This document shows, piece by piece, positions 1 to 5,431 of a DNA stretch of 7,497 bases. The notes beneath the pieces are model-generated. The model was given only the letters and a program-made list of their open reading frames with translations. It was not told the origin of the DNA and did not search any database. This DNA comes from Solirubrobacterales bacterium (lineage in GTDB: Bacteria; Actinomycetota; Thermoleophilia; Solirubrobacterales; Solirubrobacteraceae), in assembly GCA_025964075.1 (NCBI GenBank), contig JAOPZQ010000041.1, positions 1 through 7,497 on the forward strand, in the 5' to 3' direction. The position numbers and the translations under genes were made by a program. Numbering within the stretch: position 1 is the first letter of the stretch; the number at the start of each line of letters is the position of its first letter.

Positions 1-1270
1 CGCCTCCGAAGCCGCCGCCGGCCCCGCCGCCGATCCCGGTGCGTCCGCTCTGCTGGGGGCTCGTCGAGGACGAGCCGGTCGCCGCGGCGCCGGCCGCGGC
101 GCTGGGCGACTGCACGTAGACCTGGTCGCCCTCCTTGACGCCGCTCACGATCTGGGTGGTGGTGTCGCCGACGACTCCGGTCTGCACGGGCGTCGTGACC
201 TTCTTGCCGTTCTGGACCAGCGTGACGGTCGACCTCGACACGGCCTGCGTCGGGACGGTCAGGCCCGAGACCTGTGACACGACGATGTCGGCGGAGGCGC
301 TCATGCCCGCGCGGGCGGTCGTGGACCCCTGGTCCAGGACGATCGTCACCGGGTAGGAGACGGCGGTGCTCGAGCTCGACGACGACGACGACGAGGAGGA
401 CGACAGGACGCCGATCGCGGCGACGTGGCCCGAGAGCTTCAGCCCCGAGGCGGCGTCGACCGTCACGGTCGCGGCCTGGCCCACCTTGACCTTGCCGATG
501 TCGGCCTCGCTGACGGAGACGTCCATCTTCAAGCGAGACAGCTGCGCGAGCGTGATGAAGCCCGAGGTGGACGTGGTCGCGCTGCCGCCGGCGCCCGAGG
601 ACGATGAGCTGCTGCTCGGCGCCGCGCTGGAGGAGCTCGACGGGCTGCTCGGCGATGCGCTGGACGAGCTCGAGGTGCTCGAGGCCGAGCTGACGGCCTC
701 ACCGACCGAGCCCGCGATCGACGTGACGGTGCCCGGGACGGGCGCCCGGAGCTCCGTGTCGGTGAGGGCCTGCTCGGCGCTCTTGAGAGCGAGCTGGGCG
801 CTGTCGACGGCGGCGGCCGCCGATGCGGCGCTGACCGCGGATCCGCTGGAGCCGCTGGACGATGAACTCGACGTCGAGCCCGTGCTCGTCGTGCTCGACG
901 ACGCGGTCGCCTGCTGGTCCTCGGCGCTCGTCAGATTGGCTTGCGCCTGCGCGACGGCGACCTTGGCACTGCTGTCGTCGAGCCGGGCGAGCAGCTGTCC
1001 CGTGCTGACGTGCTGGCCCGCCTTGACGTAGATCTTCGTGACATTGCCGCTGGTGCCGAAGTTCAGCTCGAGCTGGTTGGCCGGCGCGAGGTTGCCGCTG
1101 CCGGACACGGTCGACTGGATGACGCCACGCGTCACCGTGACCGTTCGCCCGGAGCTGGCGGTGGCGGCTGGCGAGCCGACGACGACGACGGCGAGGGCGA
1201 TGGCGACGGCCGCCAGCGCCGACAGGGCGATGAGCGCCGGCGAGGGGCGGTTTCGGATGGAAGATCTCAT
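1..1270 (-). CDS. Periplasmic adaptor subunit of an efflux transporter (MacA/HlyD-like), C-terminus cut off by window edge
   Basis: Membrane-fusion/adaptor protein of the RND/HlyD/MacA type, which normally couples an inner-membrane transporter (in actinobacteria usually a MacB-like ABC pump) to extracytoplasmic substrates. About 423 codons are visible. An N-terminal membrane anchor or signal (about residues 11-32) is followed by a first lipoyl half-motif (about 60-97, with VKAGQHVSTGQLLARLDD), one coiled-coil helix (about 100-122), a second helix (about 145-170), the second lipoyl half (LRAPVPGTVTSIAGSVGEAV, about 174-193), then beta-barrel (FITLAQLSRLKMDVSV from 238) and membrane-proximal domains (LTVPTQAV). 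Three Ser-rich low-complexity stretches interrupt it, near residues 123-144, 194-230 and 290-301. The Gly-rich end (GGGAGGGFGG) suggests the stop lies just outside. The start is fixed because an in-frame TGA lies 9 nt upstream; GAGGG precedes the ATG at short spacing. The reductase gene ends 83 bp upstream on the same strand, so co-transcription is possible. The transporter partner is not in the window. Confidence 0.9.
   Translation of the reverse strand, partial: MRSSIRNRPSPALIALSALAAVAIALAVVVVGSPAATASSGRTVTVTRGVIQSTVSGSGNLAPANQLELNFGTSGNVTKIYVKAGQHVSTGQLLARLDDSSAKVAVAQAQANLTSAEDQQATASSSTTSTGSTSSSSSSGSSGSAVSAASAAAAVDSAQLALKSAEQALTDTELRAPVPGTVTSIAGSVGEAVSSASSTSSSSSASPSSPSSSSSAAPSSSSSSSGAGGSATTSTSGFITLAQLSRLKMDVSVSEADIGKVKVGQAATVTVDAASGLKLSGHVAAIGVLSSSSSSSSSSSSTAVSYPVTIVLDQGSTTARAGMSASADIVVSQVSGLTVPTQAVSRSTVTLVQNGKKVTTPVQTGVVGDTTTQIVSGVKEGDQVYVQSPSAAAGAAATGSSSTSPQQSGRTGIGGGAGGGFGG
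377..394. repeat. (CGA)6 trinucleotide repeat inside the adaptor gene
   Basis: Six perfect CGA units, read on the coding (minus) strand as consecutive TCG serine codons in the third Ser-rich linker (about residues 290-301). The other Ser tracts mix TCG, AGC, TCC and TCA codons, so this is the only uninterrupted microsatellite. Unit changes would lengthen or shorten a flexible linker without breaking the frame. Confidence 0.8.
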
Positions 1271-1324
1271 GTGCCCTCACTCTGGGGGGCCCGCATGAGA
1301 GCGGTGTGGCATCCGAGTAGGGGA

Positions 1325-1335
1325 AGACTAAGTCT
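1325..1335. promoter_or_regulatory. Small dyad AGACT-A-AGTCT between reductase and adaptor genes
   Basis: A perfect 5+1+5 palindrome in the 83-bp gap between the reductase stop (1354) and the adaptor start (1270). It could be a weak operator for the adaptor gene or nothing. There is no T-tract and the stem is too short for a convincing terminator. I see no clear -35/-10 pair in this gap. Confidence 0.25.
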
Positions 1336-1353
1336 CCGCCGTCCCGGCCTCGG

Positions 1354-2214
1354 TCAGGGGATGTAGGCGAACTTGTCGGGGTTCGGGCCGGTCCGCCCGG
1401 CCTCGCCGCGGTCGAGCGCGGTGAGGGCGTCCATGTCGGAGGGCGCGAGCTCGAAGTCGAAGAGCTCGAAGTTCTCGCGGATGCGCGACGGGGTCGTGGA
1501 CTTCGGGAACACGATGCTCCGCCGTTGCAGGTGCCAGCGCAGCACCACCTGCGCCGGCGTGCGGCCGACGCGCTCGGCGACCGCGACGATGGCCGGGTCG
1601 TCCAGCACCTGGCCCTGGGCGATCGGCGACCACGCCTCGGTGGCGATGCCGTGGGACTCGCCGTGGGCGCGTACCTCCTCGTTCAGGAGATACGGGTGCA
1701 ACTCGATCTGGTTGACCGCCGGCGTGATCTCGGTCTCGGCGGCGAGCCGCTCGAGGTGCGGGACCTGGAAGTTCGAGACGCCGATCGAGCGGGCGCGGCC
1801 GTCGCCCTTGAACTCCTCGAGGGTCTTCCACGTCGAGACGTAGTCGCCGTCGTAGAGCGTCGGCAGCGGCCAGTGGATCAGGAAGAGGTCGACGTAGTCG
1901 AAGCCCAGCGCCTCCAGCGTTCCCGCAAACGCCCGGCGGGCGTCGTCGGGCCGGTGGAAGCCGTTGTTGAGCTTGCTCGTGATGTAGACGTCGGCGCGGT
2001 CCAGGCCGGAGGCGCGGATGGCCTCGCCGACGCCCTTCTCGTTGCCGTACATCTCCGCCGTGTCGATGTGCCGATAGCCGACCTCGAGCGCGCGGCTCAC
2101 CGCCTCGGCCGTGTCCTCGGGCGGGATCTGGAAGACCCCGAAGCCCAGCTGGGGGATCGAGGTGCCGTCGTTCAGTTCGAGCGCGGGAACGCTCGCAGGC
2201 TCGGTGGGGCTCAT
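1354..2214 (-). CDS. Aldo-keto reductase, AKR5 / 2,5-diketo-D-gluconate reductase-like
   Basis: NADPH-dependent cytoplasmic oxidoreductase that reduces aldehydes or ketones; the physiological substrate cannot be read from sequence. The 286-residue length is typical of the AKR5 group. The catalytic tetrad is complete: D51 and Y56 in HIDTAEMYGNE, K81 in ITSKL, H114 in FLIHWP. Cofactor-binding elements are also present: SIGVSNF (143-149), NQIELHP (168-174), and IVFPKSTTPSRIREN (234-248), whose K, S, R and N hold the 2'-phosphate of NADPH. I chose ATG at 2214 because AAGGAG lies 9 nt upstream and the family's N-terminal strand begins shortly after (ALELNDGTSIPQLGFG). A longer frame upstream to 2325 exists but has no ribosome binding site or family similarity. 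The leader carries two interlocked inverted repeats (2241-2275). The adaptor gene follows after 83 bp. No truncation or frameshift. Confidence 0.95.
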   Translation of the reverse strand: MSPTEPASVPALELNDGTSIPQLGFGVFQIPPEDTAEAVSRALEVGYRHIDTAEMYGNEKGVGEAIRASGLDRADVYITSKLNNGFHRPDDARRAFAGTLEALGFDYVDLFLIHWPLPTLYDGDYVSTWKTLEEFKGDGRARSIGVSNFQVPHLERLAAETEITPAVNQIELHPYLLNEEVRAHGESHGIATEAWSPIAQGQVLDDPAIVAVAERVGRTPAQVVLRWHLQRRSIVFPKSTTPSRIRENFELFDFELAPSDMDALTALDRGEAGRTGPNPDKFAYIP

Positions 2215-2223
2215 AGCTCTCTG

Positions 2224-2229
2224 CTCCTT
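2224..2229 (-). promoter_or_regulatory. Ribosome binding site of the aldo-keto reductase
   Basis: AAGGAG on the minus strand, 9 nt before the ATG at 2214. It decides the start against the longer upstream frame. Confidence 0.8.
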
Positions 2230-2240
2230 CGGATTTCCAG

Positions 2241-2275
2241 CCTGGGTATGGCGAGTCTCACCCAGGTTAGACTCG
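2241..2275 (-). promoter_or_regulatory. Two interlocked 7-bp inverted repeats in the reductase leader (operator pair or H-type pseudoknot)
   Basis: First dyad: CCTGGGT (2241-2247) and ACCCAGG (2260-2266). Second dyad: CGAGTCT (2252-2258) and AGACTCG (2269-2275). All arms match perfectly and alternate A-B-A'-B'. The dyad centres are 10 bp apart, one helical turn. Read as minus-strand RNA, this is the order of a compact H-type pseudoknot (stem 7, 2-nt loop, stem 7, 1 nt, 4-nt loop) ending 11 nt before the ribosome binding site. The 4-nt loop is tight for crossing a 7-bp stem, so two mutually exclusive hairpins or a DNA operator are equally possible. A TANNNT-like -10 (TAACCT on the minus strand, 2269-2264) lies inside, which would favour the operator reading. 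A 10-bp palindrome, CTCGCGCGAG (2272-2281), overlaps the upstream end. Confidence 0.55.
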
Positions 2276-2290
2276 CGCGAGCATGGGAAA

Positions 2291-2865
2291 TCAGCCGGCC
2301 GGCCCCGCGACCGCGCGGCCGACATTCCGGACGAGGCGATGCGAACCGCCTAGTGGAGAGCTCCCAGTGCCCCCGACCGTGGTCGCGGCGTCGCGGACCG
2401 ACAGCGCCGTTGGGTTCAGCGACTGCATGTGGGAGAAGTTCACCGGCTTGCGGTTGGCGAACGTCCAGGGCTCTGCGCCCCGGCGGCGCTCGCGGTACCG
2501 GTGAGGGGGGGTGAGGTCGCGCCCGTCAGTGTCATGTTCAGCGTGTTGCCGGGCAGGGTGGCCGACACCGAGGTCCCGCCGACGATGGTGTCCGTCGTCG
2601 TGGTGCTCGGGCTGACGGTGAACGTGTCACTCGGGCTTCCACCGTCGATCGTCAGCGCGGGGACGCCGGTGTAGTTGATCGGCGCGGGCGCCAGCCCGGT
2701 CACCGCCGTCGTGCCGACCGTGACGGCGCGGGCGGTCGGGTCCGAGGCGTCGTTGAGCGTGAGCGTCGTGGCGGCTCCGTTCGTGACAATCACGGCTCCG
2801 GTGAGCTTCTGCACGCTGCCGGCGGTGCCGAGGTGGACCCTGTCGTTGCCGGACTGCCCGTTGAT
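2291..2865 (-). pseudogene. Decayed 3' part of a large repetitive secreted protein (frameshifted, 5'-truncated)
   Basis: The minus strand encodes a fragment of the Gly/Asp/Thr-rich repeat proteins found in some actinobacteria, planctomycetes and cyanobacteria: INGQSGNDRVHLGTAGS, LTIDGGSPSDTFTVSPS, LPGNTLNMTLTG. The frame then reaches a stop at 2440. Continuation of the same protein (WTFANRKPVNFSHMQSL) appears in another frame from about 2467 to a stop at 2291-2293. The frame therefore changes between about 2468 and 2480. No start codon or signal peptide precedes the 5' end, which begins about 50 bp after the metallopeptidase stop, so the N-terminal bulk is gone. A run of seven C (on this strand) near 2505 is upstream of the shift and in frame with the first part. 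The family is an extracellular structural or adhesive type with no known catalytic role. I recognise the style, not a named family. Confidence 0.6.
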
Positions 2866-2914
2866 TAGTCCATGCCATAGCTCACGCGCGTTGAGGTGTC
2901 CTCGAGCCGGCCGC

Positions 2915-3622
2915 TCACAGCGAGAGATACGGGTTGCAGGCCCGCGGGCTGCCGCTGCGCAAGCCGGTCAGAAGCGCGTCGCGGCGCTCGCTGGGCGTCC
3001 CGTGGTGTTGGGCGCTGAGGAAGTCGAAGTCTCCCACCGCCAGCGCGGCGTCGAGCGCCTCCTGGACGTCGCCGCGGTCGAGCCGGCCCTGCCCGTACGC
3101 CCATCGCGCCCAAGTGCCCGCCAGGCAGTCGGCGTTGAGCTCGACCGGCAACGCCCGCGTGCGGCCCGCCAAGATCCCGCTCTCCTGCTGCACGTTGTGC
3201 GCGTATTCGTGGGCCACGACGTAGGCGACCGCGAAGTCGCCGGCCGCACGCCCGAAGCCCGCCTGCTGGCCCGGCAGCCCTCCGAGGACGCCCTCGTAGA
3301 GCGCGCGGGCGAAGACCTGGCCGACGTAGATCGTGTCGTCGGCCGCGCAATAGAACGCGGCGCCGTCGCCCGCCTGCACCCCGCAGGCCGTGTCCAGCCG
3401 GCCCCCCGGCACGACCCAAGCGTGGCGTACCGACGGCGCCGGGCGTCCGGCGGCGGCGAGCGTCTGGTGCCAGTAGGTGTCGACGCTCGCGAGCACGTCG
3501 TCGAGGAATGGCGCCATCGTCGGCGGCGCGGCCGCCCGCGCCTGGGGCGGGCTCCCGACAACGACGAGGACGGCGAACAGGCAGAGGGCGACGACGATGC
3601 GTCGCGAGAGCAAATCGGGCAT
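2915..3622 (-). CDS. Secreted putative neutral zinc metallopeptidase (YpfJ-like, Zn_peptidase family)
   Basis: Predicted extracellular zinc metallopeptidase of 235 residues; substrates of this family are mostly unknown. A signal peptide (residues 1-30: two Arg, a hydrophobic stretch VVALCLFAVLVVV, then cleavage after PQARA) is followed by the catalytic domain. The zinc site HEYAH (138-142) is intact, with E139 catalytic and E161 in ELNADCLAG as likely third ligand. Other family marks are FYCAADDTIYVGQVF (90-104) and HGTPSERRDAL (207-217). Cysteines 80, 92, 166 and 229 could form disulfides outside the cell. The start is uncertain. ATG at 3622 has AGGG at 8-nt spacing and gives a compact signal peptide; an in-frame GTG at 3640 has no ribosome binding site. 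It lies 182 bp downstream of the secreted protein gene on the same strand. Confidence 0.92.
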   Translation of the reverse strand: MPDLLSRRIVVALCLFAVLVVVGSPPQARAAAPPTMAPFLDDVLASVDTYWHQTLAAAGRPAPSVRHAWVVPGGRLDTACGVQAGDGAAFYCAADDTIYVGQVFARALYEGVLGGLPGQQAGFGRAAGDFAVAYVVAHEYAHNVQQESGILAGRTRALPVELNADCLAGTWARWAYGQGRLDRGDVQEALDAALAVGDFDFLSAQHHGTPSERRDALLTGLRSGSPRACNPYLSL

Positions 3623-3804
3623 CGGCGGGACCCTAGACACCCGCGATGGGGCGGGACAGGCCAGGATCTACGAGATCCGCGTGCCGGCGGTCGTACCTTT
3701 CACCAACCGCGGGCGGCGAGCGGCCACGAGCACCCGCGCCGACACCTCGTCGTCAACCCGGGCGGCGCCTGGCCGGTCGACCCCGCGCCTCGTTCGGGCT
3801 GCCG

Positions 3805-4299
3805 CTACCCCTTCTTGCAATACCAGAACGAGCGCGGGACGGGCCCGGTGAACTCGTGCGGGGGCGGGGCAGTGTCGGTATCGCCGGAGCGTCCGCGGAG
3901 CACCACGGCGTACTTCTGGGCTGGGTCGAGCGGGGGCTGCGCGTTGGGCATCGTGACGCCATGGGGGTACGCGGTGCCCGTCACATGCCAGAACGTCATG
4001 TTGTCGTTCCAGATGCCGTTGACGAAGTGCAGTGTGTGGCCCTTGACCGCGTAACGCTGCTTGGGTGAGTTCTGGCCGGCGGTGAGAATGCTGACTTGGT
4101 ACTTGTGATGGGCCTTTAGCCAGAACGATGTCGCGAAGGCGCTCGCGTAGCCGTTGGGCGCGTTGGTCACGGCGTTTCTGGTCTGCATGGTCCGGTAGCA
4201 CTGGTAATAGCCCAGCGATGGGCCGGCGGCGAGAGCCGGCGCGGCGACGATGAGTAGCCCGGTGCTGACGGTCAGCAGGGCGACGAGGTTACGGATCAT
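3805..4299 (-). CDS. Small secreted protein of unknown function
   Basis: 164 residues with a clear Sec signal peptide (IRNLVALLTVSTGLLIVAAPALA, cleavage about A24/A25). The mature part of about 140 residues begins GYYQCY and ends SFWYCKKG. Its only two cysteines, C34 and C161, sit at the two ends and could close the domain with one disulfide. It is rich in aromatic residues and predicted strands (KYQVSILTAG, KYAVVLRGRSGD, HTLHFVNG), suggesting a small beta-sandwich or barrel. This resembles short secreted hypothetical proteins of actinobacteria, but I recognise no named family and assign no function. AAGGAG lies 10 nt before the ATG. Codon use is less GC3-biased than in the reductase or adaptor (for example TAT, CTA, AGA and CAT occur), a weak hint of different ancestry. 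A palindrome with an internal direct repeat sits directly upstream (4321-4345). Confidence 0.8.
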   Translation of the reverse strand: MIRNLVALLTVSTGLLIVAAPALAAGPSLGYYQCYRTMQTRNAVTNAPNGYASAFATSFWLKAHHKYQVSILTAGQNSPKQRYAVKGHTLHFVNGIWNDNMTFWHVTGTAYPHGVTMPNAQPPLDPAQKYAVVLRGRSGDTDTAPPPHEFTGPVPRSFWYCKKG

Positions 4300-4320
4300 G
4301 AAGGGAAGGCTCCTTGTCGA

Positions 4321-4345
4321 TTGGACTGAGTCCCCCTGAGTCCAA
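4321..4345 (-). promoter_or_regulatory. Palindrome with internal 10-bp-period direct repeat upstream of the secreted gene
   Basis: TTGGACT (4321-4327) pairs with AGTCCAA (4339-4345) around an 11-nt centre. Within it the octamer CTGAGTCC occurs twice (4326-4333 and 4336-4343), exactly 10 bp apart. The element ends 5 nt before the ribosome binding site AAGGAG (4315-4310, minus). A direct repeat at one helical turn is the layout of a site bound by a tandem dimer such as an OmpR/PhoB-type regulator. The outer palindrome could instead fold in the mRNA next to the ribosome binding site. The regulator is unknown. Confidence 0.45.
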
Positions 4346-4537
4346 GCCGACGGGAAACGCCGGTGACTGAAGCCGTGAGGATGCTGCTCGATTCGTCGGC
4401 ACGACCGATCGAAGTCTTGAGACTGGTCGCGGACGCGGCTAAGCCGCGGCGCGCATGGTAACGGCGCCGGGGGCGGTTCATGATCGGTGGGTTGCGATTC
4501 CTACCTGCTTCCTACCCGTGGTGCCGATACGACGGCA
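4346..4537. other. Spacer between divergent genes, rich in inverted repeats
   Basis: No convincing gene. A minus-strand 61-codon frame here is Arg/Ser-rich and overlaps the start of the secreted gene. Visible structure: AGTCT-TG-AGACT (4413-4424), flanked by CGACC (4402-4406) and GGTCG (4425-4429); and a perfect 15-bp palindrome, CGCGGCT-A-AGCCGCG (4434-4448). As the space between a minus-strand gene and the plus-strand cyclase relic it should hold two divergent promoters, but I cannot point to clear -35/-10 pairs. Confidence 0.4.
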
Positions 4538-4993
4538 ATGGCCGCTCTCGCGTCGGATCTGGGGGCGCCCTGGAGGCGTTTGGGGCCGTTCGCCGTTGCG
4601 GCGCTGTTGCCGTTGCTGCTCCTCGCGTTGCCGCCGAGCCACTGGGACGGCGGCCTGGTGCTTGCTTCGGCGGCGGTCACCGAGTACCCATCCCAGGGCT
4701 TGCGGCTGGCACGCCGAGCCTGATCGCGCCATCGCCAGGGCCACGCGCACCGGAGAGGCACTCACCGTCGCGACGCTCGACGTCGACGACTTCAAGACCT
4801 ACAACGACACCCACGGCCACGACGAGGATCGTGCCATGGGCGTCCTGGAGCGCATCTCGCGCCACACGCCGCCCCCCCATGGCTGCTCGATCGGCCTCGC
4901 CGCGTGGATGGCGCCGAGCCGGGAGCCGAGACCCTCCGCGGCGCCGACCGGGCGCTCTATGAGGCCAAGCGCAAGGGGCGAACCGTCTCGCAA
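4538..4993 (+). pseudogene. Membrane diguanylate cyclase relic (GGDEF domain with core deleted)
   Basis: Diguanylate cyclases make cyclic di-GMP from two GTP; this copy cannot. The N-terminus (ATG 4538, frame 2) gives one hydrophobic helix, LGPFAVAALLPLLLLALPP. The frame stops at 4723. GGDEF-domain sequence continues in another frame from about 4700: DRAIARATRTGEALTVATLD, then VDDFKTYNDTHGHDEDRAM. This should be followed by about 45 residues including the GG(D/E)EF signature, but it joins directly to VLERISRHTPPP and HGCSIGLAAW. At about 4907 the frame changes again. Restoring one G (TGG-GAT for TGGAT) recovers AAWDGAEPGAETLRGADRAL and YEAKRKGRTVSQ, the normal domain end. The membrane region is also far too short, so at least two deletions and one single-base loss are needed. 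No good ribosome binding site precedes the start. Confidence 0.8.
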
Positions 4994-5012
4994 GGACCGC
5001 GGGCGAACCGTC
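4976..5012 (+). repeat. 12-bp direct repeat at 25-bp spacing
   Basis: GGGCGAACCGTC occurs at 4976-4987 and again at 5001-5012, at the tail of the cyclase relic. The flanks do not match. It is too short to call a mobile-element target duplication and may be chance or slippage in GC-rich DNA. Confidence 0.5.
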
Positions 5013-5125
5013 GCCGAGCCCCATCGGCGTACGCTGATCCGCAGCCGACGACACCGAAGCCAGACGTCCCCCCGGGGCCACCAACATCGACACCGCCGCC
5101 GAGCACGGCAGCCTGGCACGACTCA

Positions 5126-5141
5126 GCCGTGAAGAGACGGC
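5126..5141 (+). other. Short inverted repeat upstream of the helical-hairpin gene
   Basis: GCCGT (5126-5130) and ACGGC (5137-5141) enclose a 6-nt loop, 54 bp before the ATG at 5195. It is a weak stem with no T-tract. It could end transcription from the cyclase relic or be part of the leader; either reading is unsupported beyond the symmetry. Confidence 0.2.
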
Positions 5142-5194
5142 GGGGTGCGGGTACGTCCCCCATGGAGAGTTTGCGTCTACGAAGGGAGAGCACG

Positions 5195-5428
5195 ATGTCC
5201 GCAGGCAGCGAGACCGGTCATGTCACCGGCACGAAGGACAAGGACTACAACATCATCTGGTTCACCGAGCAGTGCCTGAGCAACGTCCTGCGGCTCGAGG
5301 AGTACGCCGGCGACGCGGAGCGCGAGGGAGACGACGAGCTCGCGCAGTTCTTCCGGCAGGCCCAGGGCGCGAGCCGGAAGGGCGCCGAGCAGGGCAAGGC
5401 GATGCTCGGCAAGCGCATCTCGGGATAG
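5195..5428 (+). CDS. Small conserved-looking helical-hairpin protein, rubrerythrin/ferritin-like in pattern
   Basis: 77 residues, intact, cytoplasmic (no signal or membrane segment). After a polar N-terminus, two long amphipathic helices are evident: about 17-43 (IIWFTEQCLSNVLRLEEYAG) and 48-74 (ELAQFFRQAQGASRKGAEQG), joined by an EREGDD turn. The pattern EEYAGDAEREGDDELAQFF closely resembles the paired helices of rubrerythrin-like and short encapsulated-ferritin-like proteins. However, the second-helix ExxH metal ligands are absent (QGASRKGAEQG), so iron binding is doubtful. I know similar small actinobacterial proteins only as hypothetical. AGGGAG lies 6 nt before ATG 5195. The frame is open upstream into the cyclase relic, but the ribosome binding site and the sudden change to compact, structured protein fix this start. 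The decarboxylase relic starts 3 nt after its stop, so they were probably one operon. Confidence 0.85.
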   Translation: MSAGSETGHVTGTKDKDYNIIWFTEQCLSNVLRLEEYAGDAEREGDDELAQFFRQAQGASRKGAEQGKAMLGKRISG

Positions 5429-5431
5429 GGC

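Noticed and set aside
366..1031. Plus-strand open frame of 221 codons rich in Asp, Glu, Leu and Ala
   Set aside because: It is the antisense of the adaptor's Ser-rich coding sequence (TCG/AGC codons read backwards). No ribosome binding site and no family similarity; the minus-strand reading has clear domains.
1525..2514. Plus-strand frame of 329 codons across the reductase
   Set aside because: Antisense shadow of an intact aldo-keto reductase with all catalytic residues; translation is low-complexity Arg/Val/Asp.
2675..4054. Plus-strand frame of 459 codons opposite the metallopeptidase and secreted gene
   Set aside because: Arg/Ala/Gly/His-rich shadow typical of high-GC DNA; the minus strand carries two genes with signal peptides and a zinc motif.
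4296..4481. Minus-strand 61-codon frame upstream of the secreted gene
   Set aside because: Arg/Ser-rich, overlaps the secreted gene's leader and start, and has no ribosome binding site or fold pattern.
5149..5154. GGGTAC as a SigB/SigF-type -10 element before the helical-hairpin gene
   Set aside because: No GTTT-like -35 occurs at the required 14-16 bp upstream, so the hexamer alone is not evidence.
4904..5428. A single continuous frame joining the cyclase tail to the small helical protein, as if a fusion
   Set aside because: The intervening stretch (about 4994-5194) is Pro/Thr/Arg-rich without structure, and a strong ribosome binding site precedes ATG 5195. The continuity reflects lack of stops at this GC content.
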